From positions 1,116,001 through 1,180,000 of the forward strand of contig NZ_UGJJ01000001.1 in assembly GCF_900451175.1 (NCBI RefSeq): a DNA stretch of 64,000 nt. Reading direction: 5' to 3'. The stretch is from Kingella potus (GTDB lineage Bacteria; Pseudomonadota; Gammaproteobacteria; Burkholderiales; Neisseriaceae). The notes under the pieces are model-generated. The model had not been told where the DNA came from, made no database searches, and saw only the letters and a program-made list of their open reading frames with translations. This document shows positions 48,470-57,086 of this stretch, piece after piece; position 1 is the stretch's first letter, and every line of letters starts with the position of its first letter. The position numbers and the translations under genes were made by a program.

Positions 48470-49834
48470 TTATTTCACGCCGTAGTTGGGCTGGACGAGG
48501 GCGCATTTGACGCGCTCGCCGCGCCGGCGGCGGCGGCCTTCGATGCGGGGGCATTCGTCGGGGGCTTCGCGGCGGCGGGTTTCGGCCGCGCCTGCGCCGT
48601 TGCGGCTTTTGTCGGGGCGGCTGCGGCTGTCGCGGCGGTTTTCAGACGGCCTCTGCACGACCGGCTGCGGTGTGCCGCCGTCCCACCATTGCGGCTCGAA
48701 GCCTTCGATGCGTTCGACGGGGATGTTGTTGCCGGTGAGTGCGCACACGGCTTCAAACATTTTCTGTTCGCTCTCGTCCATCAGCGAGATGGCCACGCCG
48801 TCGGCTCCGGCACGGCCGGTGCGGCCGATGCGGTGGACGTAGTCTTCGGGCTGGGTGGGCAGCTCGTAGTTGATGACGAAGGGCAGCTCGGCGATGTCCA
48901 GCCCGCGGGCGGCCACGTCGGTGGCAACGAGTACGCGCAGGCTGCCTTCTTTGAATTGGGCGAGGGTGTCGAGGCGGGTTTGCTGCGATTTGTCGCCGTG
49001 GATGGATTTGGCGGCGATTTCGCGCCGCTGCAAATCGCGCGTTACCTGGTCGACGCTTTGCTTGGTTTTGCAGAAAACAATGACTTGCCTGATGTCCAAA
49101 TCGACAATCAGGCGTTCGAGCAGGGGGCGTTTTTTGAAGGTGTCCACGGCGATGACGTGCTGTTCGACATTGGCGTTGGCGGTGTTTTGCGCGGCCACTT
49201 CGACGGTTTCCGGCGCGTTCATGAAGTCTTGCGCGAGCCTGCGGATGGGATCGGAGAAGGTGGCGGAGAAGAGCAGGGTCTGACGTTCGGCGGGCAGCAT
49301 CCGCATAATGGCGCGGATGTCGTCGATAAAGCCCATATCGAGCATTCTGTCGGCTTCGTCGAGAACGACGGTTTCGATTTTGGCGAAATTGATGTTTTTC
49401 TGTTTGACGTGGTCGAGCAGGCGGCCGACGGTGGCGACGACGATTTCGCAGCCGCCGCGCAAATCGGCGGTTTGTTTGTCCATGTTTACGCCGCCGAACA
49501 GGACGGTGTGGCGCAGCGGCAGGTTTTTGATGTAGGCCTGCACGTTGCGGTCGATTTGGTCGGCCAGCTCGCGGGTGGGGGTCAGCACCAGCATCCGCAC
49601 GGGGTGCATGGCGGGGGAGGCGGAGGTGTTGGCGTAGCGTTTGAGGCGTTCGAGCGCGGGCAGCATAAAGGCGGCGGTTTTGCCGGTGCCGGTTTGCGCG
49701 GCGGCCAGCAGGTCGTGTCCGGCCAGCACTTTGGGAATGGCGGCGGCTTGGATGGGGGTGGGGGTTTCGTAACCCTGTTCGGTCAGGGCGGCAACGATTT
49801 CCGCGCCCAGACCCAGTGTGGAAAAGGCGTTCAT
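48470..49834 (-). CDS. rhlE: DEAD-box ATP-dependent RNA helicase, RhlE type
   Basis: A 454-residue helicase. Motifs: Q (GYETPTPIQAAAI), I (AAQTGTGKTAAF), Ia (PTRELADQI), II (DEAD), III (FSATF), V (VATDVAARGLD) and VI (HRIGRTGRAG). The C-terminal tail from about residue 390 is basic, Arg-rich and disordered, as in RhlE, and includes QRPSENRRD from an in-frame DUS. Roles in ribosome assembly and RNA decay are known for the family. Confidence 0.95.
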   Translation of the reverse strand: MNAFSTLGLGAEIVAALTEQGYETPTPIQAAAIPKVLAGHDLLAAAQTGTGKTAAFMLPALERLKRYANTSASPAMHPVRMLVLTPTRELADQIDRNVQAYIKNLPLRHTVLFGGVNMDKQTADLRGGCEIVVATVGRLLDHVKQKNINFAKIETVVLDEADRMLDMGFIDDIRAIMRMLPAERQTLLFSATFSDPIRRLAQDFMNAPETVEVAAQNTANANVEQHVIAVDTFKKRPLLERLIVDLDIRQVIVFCKTKQSVDQVTRDLQRREIAAKSIHGDKSQQTRLDTLAQFKEGSLRVLVATDVAARGLDIAELPFVINYELPTQPEDYVHRIGRTGRAGADGVAISLMDESEQKMFEAVCALTGNNIPVERIEGFEPQWWDGGTPQPVVQRPSENRRDSRSRPDKSRNGAGAAETRRREAPDECPRIEGRRRRRGERVKCALVQPNYGVK

Positions 49835-50262
49835 GGGGGTGCTTTCTGTGTTTTTTCAGACGGCCTCTGCGGCTGTCGGTGGGGAAGCTGCGGCGCGGAG
49901 GGAAAGCGCGGCGGCGCAAAAAAGATTCCGTGCGGCGTGCTGCGGGAGGCTCCGTCCCTTCGGGATTGCGGACGGGACGGCCCGCGCCGTGTGCGGGGCA
50001 GGATGCGGCAGACGGAAAGGCCGCCATTATGCCACAAAAGGCCGCCCGCTTTGTGCCTCCGGACGCATGGCGCGGCAAGGCAAAAGCGGCTGCGCCGCAA
50101 GGGGAAACGGGTGTTTTGAGGCCGTCTGAAAACACGGCCTCGGCGCGGGTGCGGCTCCGTTTTCAGACGGCCTTTCCCTTTCGGCAGCGGAGCCGATTCT
50201 ATATAATGCGGCCTTTCTTCAACCGCGCGGATTCTGCCGCGCACCATACACGGAGCCGCCTC
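49835..50262. other. Intergenic region between rhlE and rraA
   Basis: Divergent gap. It holds a reverse DUS at 49855-49866, a facing pair at 50119-50130 and 50162-50173, and a good -10 box TATAAT at 50202-50207 for rraA without a clear -35. Short frames across it look non-coding. Confidence 0.6.
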
Positions 50263-50751
50263 ATGTACACCGATTTTTCCACGGCCGACCTGATCGATGC
50301 CGCCCCCGACACGCCCTCCTGCAATGTCCAGTTCCGCAGCTTCGGCCGCCGCGCCCGTTTCTGCGGCCGCATCCGCACCGTCCGCTGTTTCCGCGACAAC
50401 GGCTTGGTCAAAACATTGCTCAATTCCCATTCCGATGGCGAAGTGCTGGTGGTGGACGGCGGCGGCTCTTTGGACAGCGCGCTGATCGGCGATCTGATTG
50501 CCACGGCGGGCGCGGCCAACGGCTGGGCGGGCGCGGTGGTGTACGGCGCGGTGCGCGACAGCGAAGCCCTCAACGAAATCGATTTCGGCATCAAGGCTTT
50601 GGGCACCAATCCGCGCAAAAGCGACAAGGCGGGTGCGGGCGAAACCGATGCCGTGCTTTCTTTCGGCGGCACCGAGTTTGTTCCCGGCCATTTCCTGTAC
50701 AGCGACGCAGACGGCATTTTGGTATCGCCGCAGCCGGTCCGTGCCGGATAA
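50263..50751 (+). CDS. rraA: RraA-family protein (RNase E inhibitor / aldolase fold)
   Basis: The 162-residue product matches RraA: FSTADLIDAAPD at the N-terminus, GRIRTVRCFRDNGLVKTLL, VLVVDGGGSLDSALIGDLIA, GWAGAVVYGAVRDSEALNEI and GIKALGTNPRKS. E. coli RraA inhibits RNase E; related proteins are 4-hydroxy-4-methyl-2-oxoglutarate aldolases. The Gly-Asp and Arg residues of the active-site cleft are retained, so either activity is possible. Confidence 0.93.
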   Translation: MYTDFSTADLIDAAPDTPSCNVQFRSFGRRARFCGRIRTVRCFRDNGLVKTLLNSHSDGEVLVVDGGGSLDSALIGDLIATAGAANGWAGAVVYGAVRDSEALNEIDFGIKALGTNPRKSDKAGAGETDAVLSFGGTEFVPGHFLYSDADGILVSPQPVRAG

Positions 50752-50763
50752 GCGGGGGCGGCG

Positions 50764-51192
50764 ATGAAGATAAGCAGCAAGCGTTTGGACAATCTGTGTT
50801 TCGTCGGCAGCACCGAAGCGGGACACAGCGTGGTGATGGAAGGCTCGGATACGGAAGGCGGCGTGCGGCGCGGCCCGTCGCCGATGGAAATGCTGCTGCT
50901 GGGCTTGGCCGGCTGCGCCAGCATCGATGTGGTGATGATTGCGCAGAAGCAGCGGCAGAACGTTACCGACTGCCAAGCCGAAGTCAGCGCGGAGCGTGCG
51001 GCGGATGCCCCGCGCGTGTTCACCGCCATCCACATTCATTTCAAAGTAGTCGGGCACGGCCTGAAAGAAGCCGCCGTTGCCAAGGCTGTGGATTTGTCGG
51101 CGGAAAAATACTGCTCGGCTTCGGTGATGCTGGGCAAAACCGCAAAAATCACCCACAGCTTCGAGCTTGCCGAAGCGCAAACCCAATCATAA
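50764..51192 (+). CDS. OsmC-family protein
   Basis: A 142-residue protein with the YhfA-type OsmC pattern: GGVRRGPSPMEMLLLGLAGCASIDVVMI, where the Cys is the first redox residue, and VDLSAEKYCSASVMLGKTA with the second Cys. Family members reduce organic hydroperoxides, but the YhfA branch is of uncertain function. It begins 12 bases after rraA in the same direction and is probably co-transcribed. Confidence 0.88.
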   Translation: MKISSKRLDNLCFVGSTEAGHSVVMEGSDTEGGVRRGPSPMEMLLLGLAGCASIDVVMIAQKQRQNVTDCQAEVSAERAADAPRVFTAIHIHFKVVGHGLKEAAVAKAVDLSAEKYCSASVMLGKTAKITHSFELAEAQTQS

Positions 51193-51196
51193 CGAG

Positions 51197-51228
51197 AGGC
51201 CGTCTGAAAACCCGTTTTCAGACGGCCG
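51197..51228. terminator. DUS-pair hairpin after the osmC-like gene
   Basis: DUS 51197-51208 and a complement at 51217-51228 whose last base is changed; loop about 8 bases with AAAAC/GTTTT pairing. Confidence 0.62.
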
Positions 51229-51282
51229 CAGTCTTTTAGCAAACGATACGGTGTGTATCACAGTCCATTGAAAGGAATAAAA

Positions 51283-52764
51283 ATGGCCAACATCCTGATT
51301 TTCCCCGTCTGCGCCCACGCAGACACCGCGCAGGCCGCCGCCAACCTTGCCGCGCAGCTTCCCGATGCGGCGGTGTTCGACGTAGGCGGATACGCAGACG
51401 AAGGCGTGCGCCTTGCCGCCGCCGGCAAAGCCGACGACTGGTTTGACCTGCTGGTCGGCCGCGCCGCCGCCCTCGGCAAACAAAACCTCGTCATACGCGG
51501 CATCACGCCCAACGACGAATACCTCTTTTTGAGCAGGCTGAACAACGAGCTGGCCGATGCGTTCAACGCCCGCGTCGTATTTGCCGCCGGCAGCGGCCAC
51601 GCCTCCGCCGAGCGCGTGCTGACGGCCAAAGCCTCGTTTGCCGGACGCGCCGTGGAATTCGGCGGCCTCGTCGGCGCACCAGCCGCCGTGGCCGAAGCCG
51701 CCGCGCTGCCCTTTCTCGGCAGCATCGAAAAGCCGGAAAACACCGCCGCGCTGGCCGCGCCGCAGCCCGTACGCCTGTCGCCCGCGCAGTTCCGCTTCAA
51801 TATGATGGAAGCCGCCCGCAAAGCCGGCAAACGCATCGTCCTGCCCGAAGGCGCGGAGCCGCGCACGGTGCAGGCCGCCGCCATCTGCCACGAAAAAGGC
51901 CTCGCCCGCTGCGTGCTGCTCGCGCCGCGCGAAGAAGTGGAAGCCGTGGCCGCGGGTTTGGGCATTACCCTGCCTGAATCGGTGGAAATCCTCAATCCCG
52001 CCGATCTGGTCGAACAATACGTTGCGCCGATGTGCGAATTGCGCAAATCCAAAGGCCTCACGCCCGAAGACGCGCGTAAGCAGCTTCAAGACACCGTTGT
52101 CCTCGGCACGATGATGATGGCGCAAAACGATGTGGACGGCCTGGTGTCCGGCGCGGTGCACACCACGGCCAACACCATCCGCCCCGCCTTGCAGCTTATC
52201 AAAACCGCCCCGGGCGCGAGCATTGTGTCCAGCGTGTTCTTTATGCTGCTGCCCGGGCAGACCGTGGTGTATGGCGACTGCGCGGTCAATCCTAACCCGA
52301 ACGCCGAACAACTGGCCGAAATCGCCATCCAGTCGGCCGATTCCGCCCAAGCCTTCGGCATCGAGCCGCGCGTGGCGATGATTTCCTATTCCACCATCAA
52401 TTCCGGCAGCGGCCCCGATGTGGACACCGTGGTCGAAGCCACGAAGCTGGTTAGGGAAAAACGCCCCGATCTGGCCGTGGACGGCCCGCTGCAATACGAC
52501 GCGGCCGTGGTGGAAAGCGTGGCCAAGTCCAAAGCCCCGGGCAGCCCTGTGGCCGGCAAAGCCACCGTGTTCGTCTTCCCCGACCTGAACACCGGCAACT
52601 GCACCTACAAAGCCGTGCAGCGCAATGCCAACGTATTGAGCGTCGGCCCCATGCTGCAAGGCCTGCGCAAGCCGGTAAACGACCTCTCGCGCGGCGCATT
52701 GGTGGAAGACATTGTTTACACCATCGCGCTGACCGCCATCCAGGCGGTGCAAACCGCGAAATAA
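51283..52764 (+). CDS. pta: Phosphate acetyltransferase
   Basis: Interconverts acetyl-CoA and acetyl phosphate. The product is 493 residues, shorter than the 700-residue enterobacterial form. A divergent N-terminal part of about 165 residues (ILIFPVCAHADT...) is followed by the catalytic domain (FRFNMMEAARKAGKRIVLPEGAEPR, MMAQNDVDGLVSGAVHTTANTIRPALQLI, FPDLNTGNCTYKAVQR, GPMLQGLRKPVNDLSRGALVEDI). The ATG at 51283 has AAAGGAAT upstream. ackA is not adjacent. Confidence 0.94.
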   Translation: MANILIFPVCAHADTAQAAANLAAQLPDAAVFDVGGYADEGVRLAAAGKADDWFDLLVGRAAALGKQNLVIRGITPNDEYLFLSRLNNELADAFNARVVFAAGSGHASAERVLTAKASFAGRAVEFGGLVGAPAAVAEAAALPFLGSIEKPENTAALAAPQPVRLSPAQFRFNMMEAARKAGKRIVLPEGAEPRTVQAAAICHEKGLARCVLLAPREEVEAVAAGLGITLPESVEILNPADLVEQYVAPMCELRKSKGLTPEDARKQLQDTVVLGTMMMAQNDVDGLVSGAVHTTANTIRPALQLIKTAPGASIVSSVFFMLLPGQTVVYGDCAVNPNPNAEQLAEIAIQSADSAQAFGIEPRVAMISYSTINSGSGPDVDTVVEATKLVREKRPDLAVDGPLQYDAAVVESVAKSKAPGSPVAGKATVFVFPDLNTGNCTYKAVQRNANVLSVGPMLQGLRKPVNDLSRGALVEDIVYTIALTAIQAVQTAK

Positions 52765-52785
52765 GCGGCTTGCAGACGGACAAAC

Positions 52786-52821
52786 GCAAACAGGCATCCG
52801 CAACGGATGCCTGTTTTTTGC
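52786..52821 (+). terminator. Intrinsic terminator after pta
   Basis: AAACAGGCATCCG and CGGATGCCTGTTT over a 3-base loop, then TTTT. The following 200 bases to 53020 contain no convincing gene; a DUS pair (53026-53037, 53066-53077) precedes the end of tal. Confidence 0.9.
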
Positions 52822-53096
52822 CGCTTTTTTGCGCCGCAGAACAGCCCGGGCGGCGGCCTGCGCGGTTTGCCGGAAGGCAAAGCGGGCAAGATAGCGGAAC
52901 AACGCGGAAATATCCGTCATGCCGTTTGCACGGCGCACCCTGCCCCGTCATCCGCTTTTCCGCCGCCGGCGCAATTGCCTGCTTTCTGCGGGCGGGGTGT
53001 TCCCCGCTTTGCGGCGCAGAGCTTGAGGCCGTCTGAAAACGGCGTGGCGGGTTGGCGCACGGGTTTTCAGACGGCCTCGGAAGCGGCAGCGGCTTT

Positions 53097-54161
53097 TTAC
53101 GCCAGCAGTTCCAGCAGTTGGGCGAATGCTTCGTCAAACTGTTGCAGGCCGTCGTTTTGCAGCCGCGCGGCCAAAGCCTCCAAATCTATGCCCAGGCGGG
53201 ACACCTCGTCCAGTTGCGCGAAGGCGGCGGCGGTGTTTTCCGCCAGCGTGGCTCGGGCGGTGCCGTGGTCGGCAAAGGCGGCCAGCGTGGCATCGGGTAC
53301 GGTATTGACCGTGTCCCTGCCGATTAGGCTGTCCACATACAGCGTGTCCGGATAGGCGGGGTTTTTCACGCCGGTGGAGGCCCAGAGCAGGCGCACGGGA
53401 TGTGCGCCCTGCCGTGCCAATCCGGCAAAACCGTCTGCGGCGAAAAACGCGCGGCAGTCGGCATAGGCGGCTTTGGCCAGCGCGACGGCGGTTTGGCCGC
53501 GCAGCGGCGCGGGCAGGGTGTCGTCCAGCGCGCTGTCGATACGGGAGATGAAGAAGCTGGCCACCACGCGCACGGAGGATACGGACTTGCCCGCGTCCAG
53601 CCGCGCACGGATGCCGCGCACATAGGCTTCGTAGGCTTTGACGGTTTGGCGGCGGGAAAACAGCAGGGTGAGATTGACATTGAGGCCGTCTGAAACCAGC
53701 GTTTCCAGCGCACAAAGGCCTGCGTCGGTGGCCGGCACTTTGACCATCAGGTTTTCGCAGCCCACCATTTCGTACAGCCGTTTCGCTTCGGACACCGTAC
53801 CCGCCGCGTCGTGCGCCAGCTCCGGCGACACTTCCCAGCTCACGAAGCCGCCCTCTCCGCCGCCGGCGCGGTATTCCTCCATGCAGACGGCGCAGGCGGC
53901 GCGCACGTCTTCGGCGGCCAGCGTTTCGTAACGCTGTTTGGCGGTCAGGTTTTGCCGTTTCAGCGCGGCAATCTGCTCCGCATACAGCGGGTCGGCGGCA
54001 AACGCTTTGCGGAAGATGGCGGGATTGGACGTTACGCCGCACACGCCCTGCCGCAGCATCTGCGCCAGCGTGCCGCTGTCCACCAGCGAGCGCGAGAGGT
54101 TGTCGAGCCAGATTTGTTGGCCTAAGTTTTTCACATCCGATAAAATAGCCGTTTTTTTCAT
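53097..54161 (-). CDS. tal: Transaldolase
   Basis: Transfers dihydroxyacetone units in the non-oxidative pentose phosphate pathway. The 354-residue product has QQIWLDNLSRSLVDSG, GVTSNPAIF, the Schiff-base Lys in ENLMVKVPATDAGL, and DTVNTVPDATL. It belongs to the longer transaldolase branch found in beta-proteobacteria and actinobacteria. VSDGLNVNLTLL includes an in-frame reverse DUS. Confidence 0.95.
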   Translation of the reverse strand: MKKTAILSDVKNLGQQIWLDNLSRSLVDSGTLAQMLRQGVCGVTSNPAIFRKAFAADPLYAEQIAALKRQNLTAKQRYETLAAEDVRAACAVCMEEYRAGGGEGGFVSWEVSPELAHDAAGTVSEAKRLYEMVGCENLMVKVPATDAGLCALETLVSDGLNVNLTLLFSRRQTVKAYEAYVRGIRARLDAGKSVSSVRVVASFFISRIDSALDDTLPAPLRGQTAVALAKAAYADCRAFFAADGFAGLARQGAHPVRLLWASTGVKNPAYPDTLYVDSLIGRDTVNTVPDATLAAFADHGTARATLAENTAAAFAQLDEVSRLGIDLEALAARLQNDGLQQFDEAFAQLLELLA

Positions 54162-54232
54162 TTCTTAATAATCTCCGACACGGGGACGGCACATCCTAGC
54201 GCGAAACCCCGTTTTTGAACAGGAAAACGATT

Positions 54233-55216
54233 ATGCAGACCAACAATAATGCCGCCCGGTATGTCGAATGGGCGCAAGAAGTGTTGCGCACCGAAGCCGA
54301 CGGCCTGCGCGAAATTTCAGACGGCCTCGACGGCGAATTTTCCGCCGCCGTGGATGCCGTACTCAACTGCACCGGCCGCCTCGTCGTTACCGGCATCGGC
54401 AAATCCGGCCACGTCGGCCACAAAATCGCCGCCACGCTCGCCTCCACCGGCACACCCGCCTTTTTCGTCCACCCCGCCGAAGCGGCACACGGCGACTTGG
54501 GCATGATAGTAGACGGCGATGCGGTGCTGGCGATTTCCAATTCCGGCGAGAGCGACGAAATCAATGCCATCCTGCCCGCGCTCAAACGCAAAAACATCAC
54601 CCTCATCTGCATCACCGCCCATCCCGAATCCACCATGGCGCGCCATGCCGACATCCACCTCACCGCCGCCGTGTCCCAGGAAGCCTGCCCGCTCGGCCTC
54701 GCCCCCACGTCCAGCACCACCGCCGTGATGGCATTGGGCGACGCGCTGGCCGTTTCCCTGCTGCGCGCCCGCTCGTTCACCCGCGAAGACTTCGCCCTCA
54801 GCCACCCCGCCGGCCGGCTGGGCAAACGCCTGCTGCTGCGCGTGGCCGACCTGATGCACGCGGGGAAGGATTCGCCCGCCGTGGCCGAACACACGCCGCT
54901 CAGAGACGCGATCGTCATCATGAGCGAAAAAGGCATGGGGATGCTGGCGGTAACCGACGGCACAGGCCGTCTGAAAGGCGTGATGACCGACGGCGACCTG
55001 CGCCGCCTGTTCCAGAAAAGCGAAACCTTCGCCGGACTGACGGTAAACGACGTGATGTACGCCGAGCCGAAAACCATCCTGCCCGACAAGCTCGCCACCG
55101 AAGCCCTGAAAGCAATGCAGCAGAACAATATCGGCGGCCTGCTGGTGGCCGATGCGGAGGGCAGGCTGCTCGGCGCGTTGAACATGAACGATTTGTTGCA
55201 GGCGCGTATCGTATAA
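54233..55216 (+). CDS. kdsD: Arabinose-5-phosphate isomerase (KdsD/KpsF)
   Basis: Converts ribulose-5-phosphate to arabinose-5-phosphate, the first step of Kdo synthesis for lipooligosaccharide. The 327-residue product has a SIS domain (VVTGIGKSGHVGHKIAATLASTG, ISNSGESDEI, LAPTSSTTAVMALGDALA) and two C-terminal CBS domains (MSEKGMGMLAVTDGTGRLKGVMTDGD, NNIGGLLVADAEGRLLGALN). ATG 54233 is chosen over an upstream TTG because CAGGAAAACG precedes it. The first CBS contains GRLKG from an in-frame DUS. tal, transcribed divergently, links to the same pentose pool. Confidence 0.95.
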   Translation: MQTNNNAARYVEWAQEVLRTEADGLREISDGLDGEFSAAVDAVLNCTGRLVVTGIGKSGHVGHKIAATLASTGTPAFFVHPAEAAHGDLGMIVDGDAVLAISNSGESDEINAILPALKRKNITLICITAHPESTMARHADIHLTAAVSQEACPLGLAPTSSTTAVMALGDALAVSLLRARSFTREDFALSHPAGRLGKRLLLRVADLMHAGKDSPAVAEHTPLRDAIVIMSEKGMGMLAVTDGTGRLKGVMTDGDLRRLFQKSETFAGLTVNDVMYAEPKTILPDKLATEALKAMQQNNIGGLLVADAEGRLLGALNMNDLLQARIV

Positions 55217-55662
55217 GGTGCGCAAAGAGGCCGTCTGAAACCGCAAAACGGGTTTTCAGACGGCCTTTTGTTGTGGTGGGGAGCGCGTGCGCCGCTTAGG
55301 CGACACACCCTACCTTACGTCCCGCGCGGATTCGCCGACACATATTTTTCAGACGGCCTGTACCGCTCGGTAGGGTGTGTCGCGCAGCGACGCACGCGTT
55401 TTTGCTGCTTGGGAAAAGTCTGCTTTGCTGCAACACAGAGAACGCGTGCGCCGCTTGGCGGTACGTCCTATCTGTTGCGGGCAGGGCGGATGTTTCGCTA
55501 TTTATACGGAGGCCGTCTGAAAACCGAACTTTTGGGTTTTCAGACGGCCTTTTGTTGTAGGGGACGCGTGCGTCGCTTAGGCGACACACCCTACCTTGCG
55601 TCCTGCGCGGGTTGTGCGGATTCGCCGATACATACTTTTCAGACGGCCTGTGCGGTTTCCGC
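55217..55662. repeat. Cluster of palindromic repeats and DUS pairs
   Basis: DUS pair 55228-55266; right half-unit 55282-55314; full unit 55370-55472 starting GTAGGGTGTGTCGCGCAGCG; DUS pair 55510-55550; right half-unit 55562-55594. The half-units share the trailing sequence TACCTT-CGTCC-GCGCGG and GATTCGCCGA-ACATA-TTTTCAGACGG. It reads as a tandem array built from alternating repeat and DUS modules. No gene. Confidence 0.75.
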
Positions 55663-56883
55663 CTATTGCGCTTGGGCGGCGGACTCTTCGGGGATTTGGA
55701 AAATCTGGCGCAGGTAGGCGAGGAAGGTGTTGTTGTCGGACATGGTTTTGCCTGGGCTGTCGGAGAGCTTGGCGACGGATTGGCCGTTGCATTCGACCAG
55801 TTTCAAAACGATGTTCAGCGGGGTGTGGCCGAGGTCGTTGGTGAGGTTGGTGCCGATGCCGAAGCTGGTTTTGAAACGGTCTTTGAAATAGCCGTGCAGG
55901 GCGAAGGCTTTTTCGAGGTTGAGGCCGTCTGAAAAGGTCAGCATTTTGCTGCGGCTGTCGATTTTGAGCTTTTTGTAGTGGGCGTAGGCTTTGTCGCCCC
56001 AGATGTAGGGGTCGCCGCTGTCGTGGCGCAGGCCGTCGAACAGTTTGGCGAAATAGAGGTCGAAGTCGCGCAAAAACGCGTCCATGCCCACCACGTCGGT
56101 GAGGGCGATGCCCAAGTCGCCACGGTATTCGTGCACCCAGGCTTCGAGGGCGGCTTTTTGGAAATCGCGCAGACGCACGTCGAGTGCCTGAAAGGCCTGT
56201 AAAAATTCGTGCGCCATGGTGCCGATGGGGGTGAGGCCGAGCTTTTTGGCCAGATAGACGTTGCTGGTGCCGCGGAAGGATTCGGGCGCGGCGCGGTGCA
56301 GGGTGCGCACGACGTGTTCCTGCCAGGCCAGGGTGTAGCGGCGGCGCGTGCCGAAGTCGGAAACGAGAAAGGGCGGGTCGGCGGGGTTTTGCGCGGCGGC
56401 GAACACTTTGAGCCGCCCGGCTTTTTCTTGCAGGCGGCGTTCGCCTTCTTCGAGGACGGCGGGGGTTTCGAGGCGGCGGAAGTAGAGTTCGTTTACGATG
56501 GAGAGAATGTAGATTTCAAAGAACATGGCCTGCAACAGCGGGCCTTCGACGCGGATGTGCAGGCGGCCGCCGCTGTCGGCGGACACGGTTACGAAGCGGC
56601 GTTTGAGCTGGAAGAGTTCGAGATAATCGACAAAATCGCTTTTGATAAAGCGCAGGCCGCGCAGGTAGTCCAATTCGTCCTGCGTGAGTTTCAGGCGGCA
56701 CAGCTCGTCCAGCTCGCGTTCCAAATCTTCGCGGATTTCGGCCAGCGGGTAGACCGTGTCTTCGTTGTTGCGGCAGCGGAATTCGTATACGCCGTGCGCC
56801 TGCGGGAATTGGTGCAGCACAACCTGCAACATGGTGAATTTGTAAAGGTCGGTATCGAGCAGCGAGCGGATGACGGGGGACAT
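55663..56883 (-). CDS. pncB: Nicotinate phosphoribosyltransferase
   Basis: Converts nicotinate and PRPP to NaMN in NAD salvage. The 406-residue product has SLLDTDLYKFTMLQVVLHQ at the N-terminus, FLVSDFGTRRRYTLAWQEHV, FRGTSNVYLAKKLGLTPIGTMAHEF and the PRPP-site HDSGDPYIWGDKA. TFSDGLNLEKA and KAGRLKVFAA contain in-frame DUS peptides in each orientation. Other NAD genes are not nearby. Confidence 0.96.
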   Translation of the reverse strand: MSPVIRSLLDTDLYKFTMLQVVLHQFPQAHGVYEFRCRNNEDTVYPLAEIREDLERELDELCRLKLTQDELDYLRGLRFIKSDFVDYLELFQLKRRFVTVSADSGGRLHIRVEGPLLQAMFFEIYILSIVNELYFRRLETPAVLEEGERRLQEKAGRLKVFAAAQNPADPPFLVSDFGTRRRYTLAWQEHVVRTLHRAAPESFRGTSNVYLAKKLGLTPIGTMAHEFLQAFQALDVRLRDFQKAALEAWVHEYRGDLGIALTDVVGMDAFLRDFDLYFAKLFDGLRHDSGDPYIWGDKAYAHYKKLKIDSRSKMLTFSDGLNLEKAFALHGYFKDRFKTSFGIGTNLTNDLGHTPLNIVLKLVECNGQSVAKLSDSPGKTMSDNNTFLAYLRQIFQIPEESAAQAQ

Positions 56884-56972
56884 GGCGGCCTGCCTTTGGC
56901 GGGAGTTGGAAAAGAAAAGCCATTAGAGCATATTTGCAAAAGGGCGGCAAACAGGCCGTCTGAACGGCGTAT

Positions 56973-57002
56973 TTGCAAAGTTATGCAAGCAATCGTTATA
57001 AT
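56973..57002 (+). promoter_or_regulatory. Putative promoter of fumC
   Basis: TTGCAA (56973-56978) and TATAAT (56997-57002) at 18-base spacing, 85 bases before the fumC ATG. Confidence 0.65.
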
Positions 57003-57086
57003 CGTTCGGCAAAAGCAAACACGCGCAGCAGCAGCCGGCATCCGTGCTGCTTTTCTTTCATCTGTATCTTTTCCAAGGAGAAACCT

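Noticed and set aside
49818..50129. 103-codon frame upstream of rraA
   Set aside because: Overlaps the rhlE start region and a DUS; no family pattern and no conserved start.
52770..53036. 88-codon plus-strand frame after pta
   Set aside because: It runs through the pta terminator and ends in a DUS; no ribosome site and composition like non-coding sequence.
54215..54232. Upstream TTG start for kdsD
   Set aside because: The ATG at 54233 has a better-placed CAGGAAAA ribosome site and matches the family N-terminus.
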